DNA of 64,000 nucleotides, taken from Evansella vedderi. Its GTDB lineage: Bacteria; Bacillota; Bacilli; Bacillales; Salisediminibacteriaceae. Under the pieces are notes generated by a model. It did no database searches. It had not been told where the DNA came from and was given only the letters and a program-made list of their open reading frames with translations. Positions 17,191 through 25,505 of this stretch are shown here, in pieces; position 1 is the stretch's first letter, and each line of letters begins with the position of its first letter. Both the position numbers and the translations under genes were made by a program. Location: contig NZ_JAUSUG010000005.1 in the NCBI RefSeq assembly GCF_030813435.1, positions 124,001 through 188,000 on the forward strand. Direction: 5' to 3'.

Positions 17191-19577
17191 ACGTCCGATC
17201 CCTCCTTAACCTTTAATTTAACTAAGGCAACAATACCTAGGGCTGCAATTCCTAAAACCAATACTTCTAATAAAGTATCTAAAGCACGGAAATCTACTAG
17301 GATTACGTTAACCATATTGTAACCGCCTGCCAGTGGCTTGGAATGTTCCACAAAGAATTGGGAAATCACATCAAAGTTAACGTCATGTCTCATTGCATGT
17401 GCACTGAAAGCGATAAGCGTAACCATAAGCCCCATACCAATAGAAATTACTAAATTTGTCATTTTAAAAACTGGTTTAAACTTTTCTTTGCGAAGCTCTG
17501 GTAAGTGATAAAAAACAAGTAAGAATAAAATTACCATTACTGTTTCAACAAGTAACTGCGTAAGAGCCAAATCTGGTGCTCTGAAAACAACGAACAGAAG
17601 CGCTAATAAAAACCCTACTACACCAACAGCGATTACTGCAGTAATTCTGTGCTGAATGAATGGAATACTTATTGTAGTTACAATCAGTACTCCAGTTATA
17701 ATCCATAAATAAGGAGAAATCTCCGATACATTAATAAAATCGAAAGCTAATGCGTCAAAACGGAAGAATGTCCAGCCTAACAGAAGGATCATAAAGACTA
17801 TTGTATAAGCAAAATAATCTCGTAATAATCCGGTTAATTGTACATTCGTTACTCCTTTTGATACTGTTACAAGTCCTTCTAGTCCACCATCATACAACCT
17901 ATTTAATGGGTCACGTTCCCGAAGGAAGAAAGTAGCTTCTTGCCAGTGCTTAAGGTTTAGGAAGACAAGAGAACCGAACAAGACTACTCCGACTGTCATT
18001 AACAATTCTGTATTAAGACCGTGCCAGTGGTAGATGTTAACGTATGTTTCAGGTCCATAAGGTAATATCGATTGGATGGCAGGTACAATAATAGAATTGG
18101 AAAGTAAATTTGGAAATAAACCAAATATAACAACTAAGGACGCTAGAATAATAGGCGACAGAAGCAAACCGATTGGTGCTTCATGTGCTTTTTTCTCTAG
18201 CTTTTCCGGCTGATACTTTCCTGTAAAGGTTTTAAAGAACATAATCATACAGTAAACAAAAGTAAACACACTCGCAATCCAAGCTACAATAGGGAAGATG
18301 AAACCTAAAGCTTGAACATTAAAGATGTCCAAGGCCGTAGCATTTAATACCCCAGTAAAGAACATTTCCTTACTTAGGAATCCATTAAAAGGTGGTAAGC
18401 CGGCCATAGAGGCTATTCCAATAATGGAAATAGTAAAGGTGACAGGCATGATAGCCATTAAACCACCTAGTTTTCTTATATCCCTTGTTCCTGTTTCATG
18501 GTCAACAATACCAACGACCATAAAGAGACTTCCTTTAAAGGTTGCATGGTTAATTAAATGGAATACTGCTGCTATAATGGCTACTTCAGCTATATGGTCT
18601 ATAAAGGAAGCTGAACCAATCCCTAAAAGTGCCATAATTAGACCTAATTGACTTATTGTTGAAAAGGCTAGAATTGCCTTTAAGTCCGTTTGACGTATGG
18701 CTGAAATGGATCCCCATATCAAAGTTAATAACCCAAAGCTTGTAATGATCCAAAACCACTCTGGAATTCCACCGAAAACTGGTGTAAATCGTGCAACTAA
18801 GTAAATACCAGCCTTTACCATCGTTGCTGAGTGAAGGTATGCACTTACTGGTGTAGGTGCTTCCATTGCATCTGGTAACCAAATATGGAATGGAAATTGG
18901 GCTGATTTTGTAAAAGCCCCAAGCAAGATTAACAACATAGCAGGAATAAATAATGCTTCATTGAAGACAGCATTTGAAGCAAAGAATTCAATAATACCTT
19001 GGATACTGAATGTACCAGTCATGATATATAAGAGGCAGAAACCTGCTAACATAGCAAACCCGCCGCTAACGGTAATCAGCATGGACTTCTGAGCTCCATA
19101 TTTGGATTTGTCCTTATGGAACCAATAAGCAATGAGTAATGATGACGCCAAGCTTGTTAATTCCCAAAATACATAAATGACGATCAGGTTATCTGATAAA
19201 ACAACACCTAACATTGCCCCCATAAACATGAGTAAATACACGTAGAAGTTATTCAGTGGTTCATCCTTCTTATTAGCTATATAGTAAATAGAATAAAGAA
19301 CCACTAATGCACCAATACCAGTGATGAGTAAAGCAAATAATAAACTTAAACCATCTAGATAAATAGAGAAATTAATCCCAACAGATGGAACCCAAGGAAC
19401 GACCAGGGGCTCTGGTGTTTCATTCATTGGGAGGTATTGGATAAGGTAGATAAACAAAATAACAGGTAATGCAAGTACGAACCACCCAGTATGTATTTGG
19501 CGGAACCACTTATAGAAAAACGGAATAAAAACTGCCATTATAAAGGGCGCTAATACTAAAAAGTGAAGCGTTGACAA
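17187..19577 (-). CDS. mnhA: Na+/H+ antiporter subunit A (Mrp)
   Basis: A 796-residue, largest subunit of the Mrp antiporter, homologous to NuoL at the N-terminus with a C-terminal MnhB-like/NuoJ-like extension. It shows VFWELTSLASSLLIAYWF, FPFHIWLPDAMEAPTPVSA and LHSATMVKAGIYL, the conserved channel-forming helices. Translation starts at TTG 19577 with AAAGGAGG eight bases upstream. It is the first of seven genes mnhABCDEFG, which overlap or nearly touch and form one transcript. Mrp exchanges cytoplasmic Na+ for external H+ and supports growth at high pH or salt. Confidence 0.96.
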   Translation of the reverse strand: MSTLHFLVLAPFIMAVFIPFFYKWFRQIHTGWFVLALPVILFIYLIQYLPMNETPEPLVVPWVPSVGINFSIYLDGLSLLFALLITGIGALVVLYSIYYIANKKDEPLNNFYVYLLMFMGAMLGVVLSDNLIVIYVFWELTSLASSLLIAYWFHKDKSKYGAQKSMLITVSGGFAMLAGFCLLYIMTGTFSIQGIIEFFASNAVFNEALFIPAMLLILLGAFTKSAQFPFHIWLPDAMEAPTPVSAYLHSATMVKAGIYLVARFTPVFGGIPEWFWIITSFGLLTLIWGSISAIRQTDLKAILAFSTISQLGLIMALLGIGSASFIDHIAEVAIIAAVFHLINHATFKGSLFMVVGIVDHETGTRDIRKLGGLMAIMPVTFTISIIGIASMAGLPPFNGFLSKEMFFTGVLNATALDIFNVQALGFIFPIVAWIASVFTFVYCMIMFFKTFTGKYQPEKLEKKAHEAPIGLLLSPIILASLVVIFGLFPNLLSNSIIVPAIQSILPYGPETYVNIYHWHGLNTELLMTVGVVLFGSLVFLNLKHWQEATFFLRERDPLNRLYDGGLEGLVTVSKGVTNVQLTGLLRDYFAYTIVFMILLLGWTFFRFDALAFDFINVSEISPYLWIITGVLIVTTISIPFIQHRITAVIAVGVVGFLLALLFVVFRAPDLALTQLLVETVMVILFLLVFYHLPELRKEKFKPVFKMTNLVISIGMGLMVTLIAFSAHAMRHDVNFDVISQFFVEHSKPLAGGYNMVNVILVDFRALDTLLEVLVLGIAALGIVALVKLKVKEGSDV

Positions 19578-19867
19578 GTGATTTACCTCCTTTTATATAT
19601 GTAATGTTAATTAGTTTTCAGCATCATCCATTTCTCTCCTCAAATTTATGACCAAATAAAATTATAATATAAATTATTTTTCGTTGCACCTTTCAGCCAT
19701 TTAGCTTAAGCGTTTTGCATCAAATTTATTAAATAAGAAGAAAGTGAACTTTTTTCATCAAAAAAAATTTTTTTTTACATGCTCTAGACAAACATGATAA
19801 TAATATTTTTACCTATAAAGTGAATTTATTACATTTTTTTTTACGGGAGATTATTGGAGAGCGGGTA
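19578..19867 (-). promoter_or_regulatory. AT-rich leader/promoter region of the mnh operon
   Basis: This stretch between the mnhA start and the hairpin at 19868-19916 is very AT rich with long A and T tracts. It must hold the operon's promoter or its untranslated leader, because no other gene precedes mnhA on this strand nearby. I see several AT-rich -10-like sequences but no -35/-10 pair good enough to name. No coding sequence was found. Confidence 0.4.
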
Positions 19868-19916
19868 TAAAAAAAAGAAAACCGTATCATCCTTATACTA
19901 AAGGCGGTGATACGGT
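19868..19916 (-). terminator. Hairpin plus T-run reading towards mnhA
   Basis: On the minus strand ACCGTATCACC pairs with GGATGATACGGT (one wobble) and is followed by a T-rich run (TTTTCTTTTTTTT). This looks like an intrinsic terminator that would stop transcripts coming from sda before they enter mnh, or an attenuator in a long mnh leader. On the plus strand its downstream arm covers the GTG/TTG start area of the small membrane-protein gene, so it may also influence translation of that gene. Confidence 0.65.
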
Positions 19917-20149
19917 TGGAAAATAAAAAACTATTTACAATTCCAGGTATAATTTTCTTCATTCTATTATTCATTGCAATACCTTTCCATATTGATTCAA
20001 CGAATCATATTGTTGAAAGACAATATGAGAATGAAAATATTAGTGGATTTATTTTCGATGAAAATCAAAGGAATGAAGCACGTTTTCGTCCTCGAGAATA
20101 TATCCATACTAATAGACACCATGAAGAAAATTTAAATGAAGGGTCATAG
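19916..20149 (+). CDS. Small membrane protein of unknown function
   Basis: A 77-residue protein that I do not recognise. Residues about 8-27 (FTIPGIIFFILLFIAIPF) form one strong membrane helix, followed by a polar tail rich in Asn, Glu, Arg and His. TTG at 19916 is preferred, with AAAGGCGGTGAT upstream; GTG at 19907 is possible and gives 80 residues. It lies divergent from mnhA and convergent with sda. The start region is in the arm of a hairpin (19868-19916), and the stop codon lies in another hairpin (20145-20181). A real gene is likely but not proven. Confidence 0.6.
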   Translation: MENKKLFTIPGIIFFILLFIAIPFHIDSTNHIVERQYENENISGFIFDENQRNEARFRPREYIHTNRHHEENLNEGS

Positions 20150-20181
20150 TTTCCTTTAACTATACGTTAAAGGGAGCTATG
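20145..20181. terminator. Hairpin holding the stop codons of two convergent small genes
   Basis: CATAGTTTCCTTTAAC pairs with GTTAAAGGGAGCTATG (two wobble or mismatch positions) around a five-base loop. The plus-strand gene's TAG is in the left arm and the sda TAG is in the right arm. There is no clean T-run on either side, so termination efficiency is uncertain. Confidence 0.55.
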
Positions 20182-20335
20182 ATGTCATGGAACGCTTGTC
20201 CTTTATGGCTCGACGTTCAATCTCTTGTTGTATTAAAGAAATAAATTCCTCACTTAGTTTCAATTCTTGTGCTTTTTCATATGTTTCCAATAATAAGGCA
20301 TCCGACAAATATCTCATAGCCCCTTGCCGCCCCAT
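20177..20335 (-). CDS. sda: Sporulation checkpoint inhibitor Sda
   Basis: A 52-residue protein whose core MRYLSDALLLETYEKAQELK and following EEFISLIQQEIERRAI closely match B. subtilis Sda (MRKLSDELLIESYFKA, FIELIENEIKRRS): a helical hairpin that binds histidine kinase KinA and blocks the phosphorelay when replication is disturbed. ATG at 20335 is preferred, with GGGGAGGTGA upstream; the inner ATG at 20317 would give the 46-residue form of B. subtilis but has a poorer site. In B. subtilis sda also lies beside the yqe cluster and is driven by DnaA. The DnaA-box cluster at 20573-20671 fits this. Confidence 0.93.
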   Translation of the reverse strand: MGRQGAMRYLSDALLLETYEKAQELKLSEEFISLIQQEIERRAIKDKRSMTS

Positions 20336-20395
20336 GGCAGCTTCACCTCCCCTATTATATTTTCCGATTAGAAGGTTCTGTAAATGGATGAATTA

Positions 20396-20425
20396 CATTA
20401 ACTTGTCCATTTTACTTCCTGTCAA
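20396..20425 (-). promoter_or_regulatory. Possible sda promoter
   Basis: On the minus strand TTGACA (20425-20420) is followed by TAATGT-like sequence near 20401-20396 with a 17-19 base spacer, about 60 bases before the sda start. The -35 is perfect, the -10 is weak. Confidence 0.4.
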
Positions 20426-20572
20426 CAATTATATAAATTATGATCGCTCATATGGTGTTTCATAACAATTTAATAATAAGCATTTGCTGGTCGCTCATAG
20501 TCGAGTCGATTGTGCTTTTCTTATTATGTGTGTTGATAATATCATGTAATAAAAAGGTTCTCAATGGCCCTT

Positions 20573-20671
20573 TTATCCACATTAATTAGTGGATAAGTTG
20601 TGGATATATTGTATATAAATGTAAGGAAACTACGTTATTTATAGGTGGATATGTGTATAATGTTATCCACA
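20573..20671. promoter_or_regulatory. DnaA-box cluster between sda and yqeH
   Basis: Two perfect DnaA boxes TTATCCACA lie at 20573-20581 and 20663-20671. Three near matches on the opposite strand lie at 20588-20596 (AGTGGATAA), 20599-20607 (TGTGGATAT) and 20644-20652 (GGTGGATAT). Five sites within 100 bases is far above chance. In B. subtilis DnaA activates sda from a cluster at this same locus, so this is most likely the replication-status sensor of the sda promoter rather than an origin. The remaining sequence 20682-20750 shows nothing recognisable. Confidence 0.85.
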
Positions 20672-20756
20672 ATTGTTTGACTTTGTGGTAATTTGTCGAA
20701 AAATATTTGTCATACTTTTATTTTAACCTCATAAACACCAGTTAAACTTGCTACGT

Positions 20757-20786
20757 TTGATATTTTGGATAAAATATATGTATGAT
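20757..20786 (+). promoter_or_regulatory. SigA-type promoter of the yqeH operon
   Basis: TTGATA at 20757-20762 and TATGAT at 20781-20786 are separated by 18 bases, about 90 bases before yqeH. Confidence 0.6.
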
Positions 20787-20876
20787 AGAGGAATATCTTA
20801 CTTAATAGTGATAGGGATATATAAAATTACATAAGAAAATGCTAATGCAAATTAATGGAAAGGAAGTTACATTATA

Positions 20877-21995
20877 ATGGGAGATTCTAAAGAACAGTCC
20901 ATCAGTTGTTCCGGCTGTGGGATAAAGATCCAAACGGAAGAACCAAATAAGCTAGGTTATACACCAAAATCTGCCTTAGAAAGGGAGATAGTCATTTGTC
21001 AAAGGTGCTTTCGCTTAAAGCACTATAATGAAGTTCAGGATGTCTCGTTAACAGACGATGATTTCTTAAAGATTTTAAATACCCTAGGAGAAAAGAATGC
21101 TCTTATAGTTAAAATTGTAGATATTTTTGATTTTGAAGGAAGCTGGCTTCCTGGATTACATCGTTTTGTTGGTAAAAATCCTATATTGCTTGTTGGTAAT
21201 AAGGTTGACCTTTTACCTAAATCCGTAAAAAGAACGAAGCTTATCGATTGGATGAAATCAACAAGCAAGGATTATGGGTTAAAAGCGACGGATGTTCATT
21301 TAATGAGCGCCGGAACAGGGGAAGGGGTATTGGAAACTGCAAACCTTATTGAACAATATCGAAATAAGGGAGATGTTTATGTTGTTGGTTCCACAAATGT
21401 GGGAAAATCAACGTTTATTAATCGTTTATTGAAGGAATTTGGAGCGGATGACGATTTTATGATAACAACCTCCAATATCCCAGGAACAACATTAGATATG
21501 ATTGATGTTCCATTAGATGATGGTTCATCACTTTTTGATACACCAGGAATAATTAATCATCATCAAATGGCCCATTTATTAGATAAAAATGAATTAAAGG
21601 TTATCTCACCAAGAAAAGAAATAAAGCCTACCGTTTTTCAATTACGCTCTGGTCAAACATTATTTATGGGAGGTTTGGCGAGAATCGACTTTGTAGAAGG
21701 GGAGGATCAGTCCTTTGTCTGTTACTTTTCTAACGATTTAAACATTCATCGAACAAAATTAGAGAAAGCAGATGATTTATATCAAAACCATTTAGGAGAG
21801 TTGCTAACACCACCAACTGGCAAAAATGTCGATTCCTTTCCAGAGCTTATAAAAAAGGAATGGAAATTGAAGAAGGAAAAGCAAGATGTAGTAATATCCG
21901 GATTAGGATGGATTACCATTCACGGGGAAGGTGCTACCGTACGAACTCACGCACCAAAAGGAGTACACGTCAGCTTACGCTCATCTATTTTTTAA
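20877..21995 (+). CDS. yqeH: Ribosome biogenesis GTPase YqeH
   Basis: A 372-residue circularly permuted GTPase needed for 30S subunit assembly. An N-terminal zinc finger is seen (CSGCGIK ... CQRCFRLKHYN). The G motifs come in permuted order: G4 GNKVDLL (about residue 103), G5 near SAGTGEG, then G1 GSTNVGKST (about 173) and G3 DTPGI. This order is the mark of the YqeH/RsgA type. It heads the run yqeH-aroE-yhbY-nadD-yqeK-rsfS-yqeM. In B. subtilis the phosphatase gene yqeG overlaps its start; here yqeG is missing from this place. Confidence 0.97.
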   Translation: MGDSKEQSISCSGCGIKIQTEEPNKLGYTPKSALEREIVICQRCFRLKHYNEVQDVSLTDDDFLKILNTLGEKNALIVKIVDIFDFEGSWLPGLHRFVGKNPILLVGNKVDLLPKSVKRTKLIDWMKSTSKDYGLKATDVHLMSAGTGEGVLETANLIEQYRNKGDVYVVGSTNVGKSTFINRLLKEFGADDDFMITTSNIPGTTLDMIDVPLDDGSSLFDTPGIINHHQMAHLLDKNELKVISPRKEIKPTVFQLRSGQTLFMGGLARIDFVEGEDQSFVCYFSNDLNIHRTKLEKADDLYQNHLGELLTPPTGKNVDSFPELIKKEWKLKKEKQDVVISGLGWITIHGEGATVRTHAPKGVHVSLRSSIF

Positions 21996-22018
21996 TATCA
22001 ACGGGAAGAGGGGAAAAA

Positions 22019-22867
22019 ATGTCAATGAAACAAATAATGGGAGTAATAGGTCACCCCATCAAACACACCCTATCACCATTAATGCATGAGGCTGCTTACA
22101 ATGCACTAGAGCTAAATATGGCTTATCTTGCTTTTGAGGTGAAACCGGAGGATCTGGATAAGGCTATTCATGGTATTAGGGCACTAGGATTACGGGGAAT
22201 AAATGTAACAATCCCACATAAAGTGGAGGTTATTCCGTTTTTAGATGAAATTGATGATCTAGCAAAAGAAATAGGCGCTGTTAATACAATAGTAAACGAT
22301 AATGGTCGCTTAATGGGATATAACACCGATGGGGAAGGTTATTTAAAATCATTATTGCAATGCTTAACGAATGATCTGAAAGGGATGCATGTTCTGATCA
22401 TTGGTGCAGGAGGGGCTTCAAAAGCTGTTGCCCTAACCTTAGCTAAACATGGGGTAAAGGCAATGGCTATATGTAATCGTACTATAGAAAAAGCAGAAGA
22501 TTTGGCTAAAAACTGTGGGAAATACGTCCCCTCTTTATCCATTTCCTTAGAAGAGGCAGAGGAACAAATCAATGATTTTGATATTATTATTAATACTACA
22601 TCAATTGGGATGATTAATGAGAATGAATTACCCATATCACTAAAAAAGCTTAATAAAAAGAAAGATATATACTTTAGCGATCTAATTTACACTCCTTTTC
22701 AGACAAAGTTACTGTTAGAGGGAGAGAAAGCTGGAGCCAAAACATTAAATGGATTAGACATGTTTATTTATCAAGGGGCATTAGCTTTTGAGCGGTGGAC
22801 AGGTCATGAGGCACCTATTAATGTGATGAGAGAAGCGGTAACCAAACATCTTCGAGGAGGAAAATAA
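22019..22867 (+). CDS. aroE: Shikimate dehydrogenase (NADP+)
   Basis: A 282-residue AroE that reduces 3-dehydroshikimate to shikimate for aromatic amino-acid synthesis. Seen are the substrate-binding GHPIKHTLSPLMH, NVTIPHK (catalytic Lys), AVNTIV, GYNTDGEGY (catalytic Asp) and the nucleotide-binding GAGGASKAV with NRT. ATG at 22019 follows GGGAAGAGGGG; the open frame that runs further upstream overlaps yqeH and is not coding there. Its stop shares one base with the start of yhbY. Confidence 0.96.
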   Translation: MSMKQIMGVIGHPIKHTLSPLMHEAAYNALELNMAYLAFEVKPEDLDKAIHGIRALGLRGINVTIPHKVEVIPFLDEIDDLAKEIGAVNTIVNDNGRLMGYNTDGEGYLKSLLQCLTNDLKGMHVLIIGAGGASKAVALTLAKHGVKAMAICNRTIEKAEDLAKNCGKYVPSLSISLEEAEEQINDFDIIINTTSIGMINENELPISLKKLNKKKDIYFSDLIYTPFQTKLLLEGEKAGAKTLNGLDMFIYQGALAFERWTGHEAPINVMREAVTKHLRGGK

Positions 22868-23160
22868 TGCTAACAAGTAAACAGAAGAGATTCTTAAAAA
22901 GTAAAGCACACCATCTAAAGCCAATTTTTCAGGTTGGAAAGGGCGGTGTAAACGAAAACCTTATTACCCAAGTGGTAGATGCCTTAGAAGCGAGGGAGCT
23001 AATCAAAGTGAATATTCTGCAAAACTGTGAGGAGGACAAGCACGAAGTGGCCAAAGAAATATCTACTGGAGCAGATGCAGAGTTAGTTCAATTAATAGGA
23101 AATACAATGGTTTTTTATAAGGAATCGAAGAATAATAAGAAGCTGGAATTACCTTCTTAA
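22867..23160 (+). CDS. yhbY: Ribosome-associated RNA-binding protein YhbY
   Basis: A 97-residue protein consisting of one CRM (CRS1-YhbY) RNA-binding domain, known as YqeI in B. subtilis. LTSKQKRFLKSKAHHLKP and the conserved QVGKGGVNENL (GxxG-like loop) are seen. Homologues bind pre-50S ribosomes. Its ATG overlaps the aroE stop (TAATG), so it is translationally coupled; nadD follows after 11 bases. Confidence 0.95.
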   Translation: MLTSKQKRFLKSKAHHLKPIFQVGKGGVNENLITQVVDALEARELIKVNILQNCEEDKHEVAKEISTGADAELVQLIGNTMVFYKESKNNKKLELPS

Positions 23161-23171
23161 GAGGTGGTCGT

Positions 23172-23744
23172 ATGGGACGTATAGGAATACTGGGAGGTAC
23201 GTTTGACCCACCACATATAGGACATTTATTTATGGCGGAAGAAGCCAGGATTAAGATGGATCTTGATGAGGTTTGGTGGATGCCCAATCGAATTCCCCCC
23301 CATAAAGAAAAGGAAAGTGATACGACAGAGAGGGACCGTGTAGATATGATTCAATCAATGGTTAACCTCCACCCGTCCTTTGCTTTATGTGATATCGAAT
23401 TGAAAAGGGAAGGCCCATCTTATACTTATGATACAGTTATGGAGCTTAGAGGAAAATATCCAAATGAGGAATTCTTCTTTATAATTGGTGAAGACAGCCT
23501 AGAAACATTAGATTCATGGCATAAAGGTCAAGATCTTAAGAAATTGATCACTTTTATAGTAATTCGCAGGCCAGGATATTATTATGAAAAAAAGCTGTCT
23601 AAGGGAATTACTATTATTGAAGGGCCGACAATAGATGTTTCTTCAAGTGTCATACGGGAAACAATATATCATAAGAAATGTAATAGGTTTTTATTAACCA
23701 ATGATGTTTTTTCCATAATAAAGGAGAGGCAGCTCTATGAATGA
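23172..23744 (+). CDS. nadD: Nicotinate-nucleotide adenylyltransferase
   Basis: A 190-residue enzyme that forms deamido-NAD from nicotinate mononucleotide and ATP. The nucleotidyltransferase signature GGTFDPPHIGH is at the N-terminus, with MPNRIPPHK and the C-terminal SSSVIRETI (ISSTxIR-type) motif. GAGGTGGTCGT precedes the ATG. It overlaps yqeK by eight bases. Length and motifs are normal. Confidence 0.97.
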   Translation: MGRIGILGGTFDPPHIGHLFMAEEARIKMDLDEVWWMPNRIPPHKEKESDTTERDRVDMIQSMVNLHPSFALCDIELKREGPSYTYDTVMELRGKYPNEEFFFIIGEDSLETLDSWHKGQDLKKLITFIVIRRPGYYYEKKLSKGITIIEGPTIDVSSSVIRETIYHKKCNRFLLTNDVFSIIKERQLYE

Positions 23745-24309
23745 AGAACAAGCCTTTGCTGCAGTGAAAAAAAGCCTAAAGAAAAGAAGGTACGAGCACA
23801 CAATCCGTGTCACAGAAGAGACAGAACGTTTGGCTCAAAGATTTAATGTAAATGTCGAAAAAGCAAGACTTGCTGCAATTCTTCATGATTATGCGAAATA
23901 TCGTCCTGTAGAAGAAATGCGTAAAACAATAAAAGAAGAAAATCTTCCGGGGAACCTTCTTAATTTTGGTGATGAAATTCTTCATGCTTTTGTAGGTGCA
24001 TTTTACGTGGCAAAGGAATTAAATGTTGATGATTTAGGGGTCTTAGATGCGATTCGTTATCATACAACAGGAAGAGCAAATATGAGTAACTTAGAAAAGG
24101 TTGTATTTTTAGCTGATTATATTGAACCTGGAAGAAGCTTTGCCGGGATAGATGAAGTACGCTTAGCAGCTGAAACTAATTTAGATAAAGCTTGTTTTCT
24201 AGCACTAAGAAACACAATAAATTTTCTTGTTTTAAAACAACAACCTGTTTATCCAGAAACGTTTGAGGCATATAATGATTATGCCATAGTATTTAAAGGG
24301 AGGTCATGA
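23737..24309 (+). CDS. yqeK: HD-domain hydrolase YqeK (probable Ap4A hydrolase)
   Basis: A 190-residue HD-superfamily protein. RYEHTIRVTEE (first His), ILHDYAKYRP (HD pair) and the later HTTGR and LADYIEPGR motifs match YqeK, whose members split diadenosine tetraphosphate symmetrically to ADP. GGAGAGGCAGCTC lies before the ATG, and the gene starts inside the end of nadD. The nadD-yqeK-rsfS order is conserved in Firmicutes. Confidence 0.95.
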   Translation: MNEEQAFAAVKKSLKKRRYEHTIRVTEETERLAQRFNVNVEKARLAAILHDYAKYRPVEEMRKTIKEENLPGNLLNFGDEILHAFVGAFYVAKELNVDDLGVLDAIRYHTTGRANMSNLEKVVFLADYIEPGRSFAGIDEVRLAAETNLDKACFLALRNTINFLVLKQQPVYPETFEAYNDYAIVFKGRS

Positions 24310-24316
24310 AGCTTTC

Positions 24317-24673
24317 ATGAAAAAAAATAATTTGTTAGATTTGGCTGTAAAAGCAGCAGATGATAAAAAAGCATTGGATTTAAATGTATTAGATATGGAA
24401 GGGATTTCACTTATTGCCGATTATTTTGTTATTTGTCATGGTAATTCTGAGAAACAAGTGGAGGCCATAGCTCGAGAAATAAAGGATCGCGCTCAAGAAG
24501 AAGGGATTGAGCTAAAAAGATTAGAGGGGTTAGATGAATGCCGTTGGGTTCTTATTGATTTAAACGATGTAATTGTCCATGTCTTCCATAAAGACGAGCG
24601 CCTTTATTATAATTTGGAAAAGCTATGGGGCGATGCAAGGATAATATCGGTTGAACAAGTGTTAAATACGTAA
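24317..24673 (+). CDS. rsfS: Ribosome silencing factor RsfS
   Basis: A 118-residue RsfS/YqeL protein that binds ribosomal protein uL14 and prevents subunit joining when nutrients are short. The typical DLNVLDMEGISLIADYFV, CHGNSEKQVEAIA and DVIVHVFHKDERLYYNLEKL segments (only parts given) are present. GGGAGGTCATGAAGC precedes the ATG, eight bases after yqeK. Confidence 0.96.
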   Translation: MKKNNLLDLAVKAADDKKALDLNVLDMEGISLIADYFVICHGNSEKQVEAIAREIKDRAQEEGIELKRLEGLDECRWVLIDLNDVIVHVFHKDERLYYNLEKLWGDARIISVEQVLNT

Positions 24674-24709
24674 TAATAGCTATTTGTTTTTATGTGAGGA
24701 GAATTTTTA

Positions 24710-25453
24710 ATGACAGAGCAACATTTTGCCTCTATATACGATTTACTTATGGAGGATGTTCCTTATGAAGAATGGTTAAACTTTACAAGAAAATTTGTTT
24801 CTACAGGGGCAAAAGTTCTTGACCTTGCATGTGGAACAGGAACATTAGCCATAAAATTTTACGAAGCAGGCTTCAATGTCACTGGTGTCGACATATCACA
24901 GGACATGCTTGCTGTTGCTGAGAAAAAGATTAGAGAAAAGCAGATACCAGTTCGGTTATTTAATGGGGATATGCGTAATCTCTCTGGTTTTTCTGATATG
25001 GATGCTGTAACAATTTTCTGTGATGGTGTGAACTATCTCTTAGAGGAACAGGATGTACAGCGAACTTTCTCTGAGGTTGCAAAAACCTTGCAGCCTGGTG
25101 GGGTTTTCTTATTTGATGTTCATAGCATTTATAAGATGGAGACTATTTTTAATGATCAATTATATGGTGAAAATGGAGAAGAGATTTCTTATTTATGGTT
25201 TAGTTCCCCTGGGGAAAAAAAATATAGTGTAGATCATACATTAACTTTTTTTATAAAGGAGCAAGAAGGGGTATATAATCGTATGGACGAAGAACATTCC
25301 CAGCGAACATTCCCCGTTGAAACTTATATGACTTGGTTAAAGGATGCTGGATTTAATTTCATTGAAGTATACAGTGATTTTGGAAAAGAAGCCCCTAGGA
25401 AAACTGATGAAAGATATTTTTTTAAAGCAATAAAAAATAAGCAGGAATTTTAA
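24710..25453 (+). CDS. yqeM: SAM-dependent methyltransferase YqeM
   Basis: A 247-residue class I methyltransferase. Motif I is VLDLACGTGTLA (residues about 42-53), followed by VTGVDISQDML and the motif IV region DAVTIFCDGVNYL, then LQPGGVFLFDVHS. It is the last gene of the yqeH operon and keeps the B. subtilis order. The substrate is not known. GTGAGGAGAATTTTTA is the ribosome site. A two-way terminator separates it from comER. Confidence 0.93.
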   Translation: MTEQHFASIYDLLMEDVPYEEWLNFTRKFVSTGAKVLDLACGTGTLAIKFYEAGFNVTGVDISQDMLAVAEKKIREKQIPVRLFNGDMRNLSGFSDMDAVTIFCDGVNYLLEEQDVQRTFSEVAKTLQPGGVFLFDVHSIYKMETIFNDQLYGENGEEISYLWFSSPGEKKYSVDHTLTFFIKEQEGVYNRMDEEHSQRTFPVETYMTWLKDAGFNFIEVYSDFGKEAPRKTDERYFFKAIKNKQEF

Positions 25454-25467
25454 CATTTTTAGCGAAT

Positions 25468-25505
25468 AAAAAAGAGCAAGGGAAGTCATTCCTTGCTCTT
25501 TTCTT
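25468..25505. terminator. Two-way terminator between yqeM and comER
   Basis: AAAAGAGCAAGG pairs with CCTTGCTCTTTT around a short loop, with A- and T-runs on both sides. It serves both convergent genes. Confidence 0.92.

Noticed and set aside
20573-20671. DnaA boxes as a chromosomal replication origin
   Set aside because: There is no dnaA or dnaN nearby and no recognisable DNA-unwinding element with DnaA-trio; the sda-yqeH position matches a known regulatory DnaA cluster instead.
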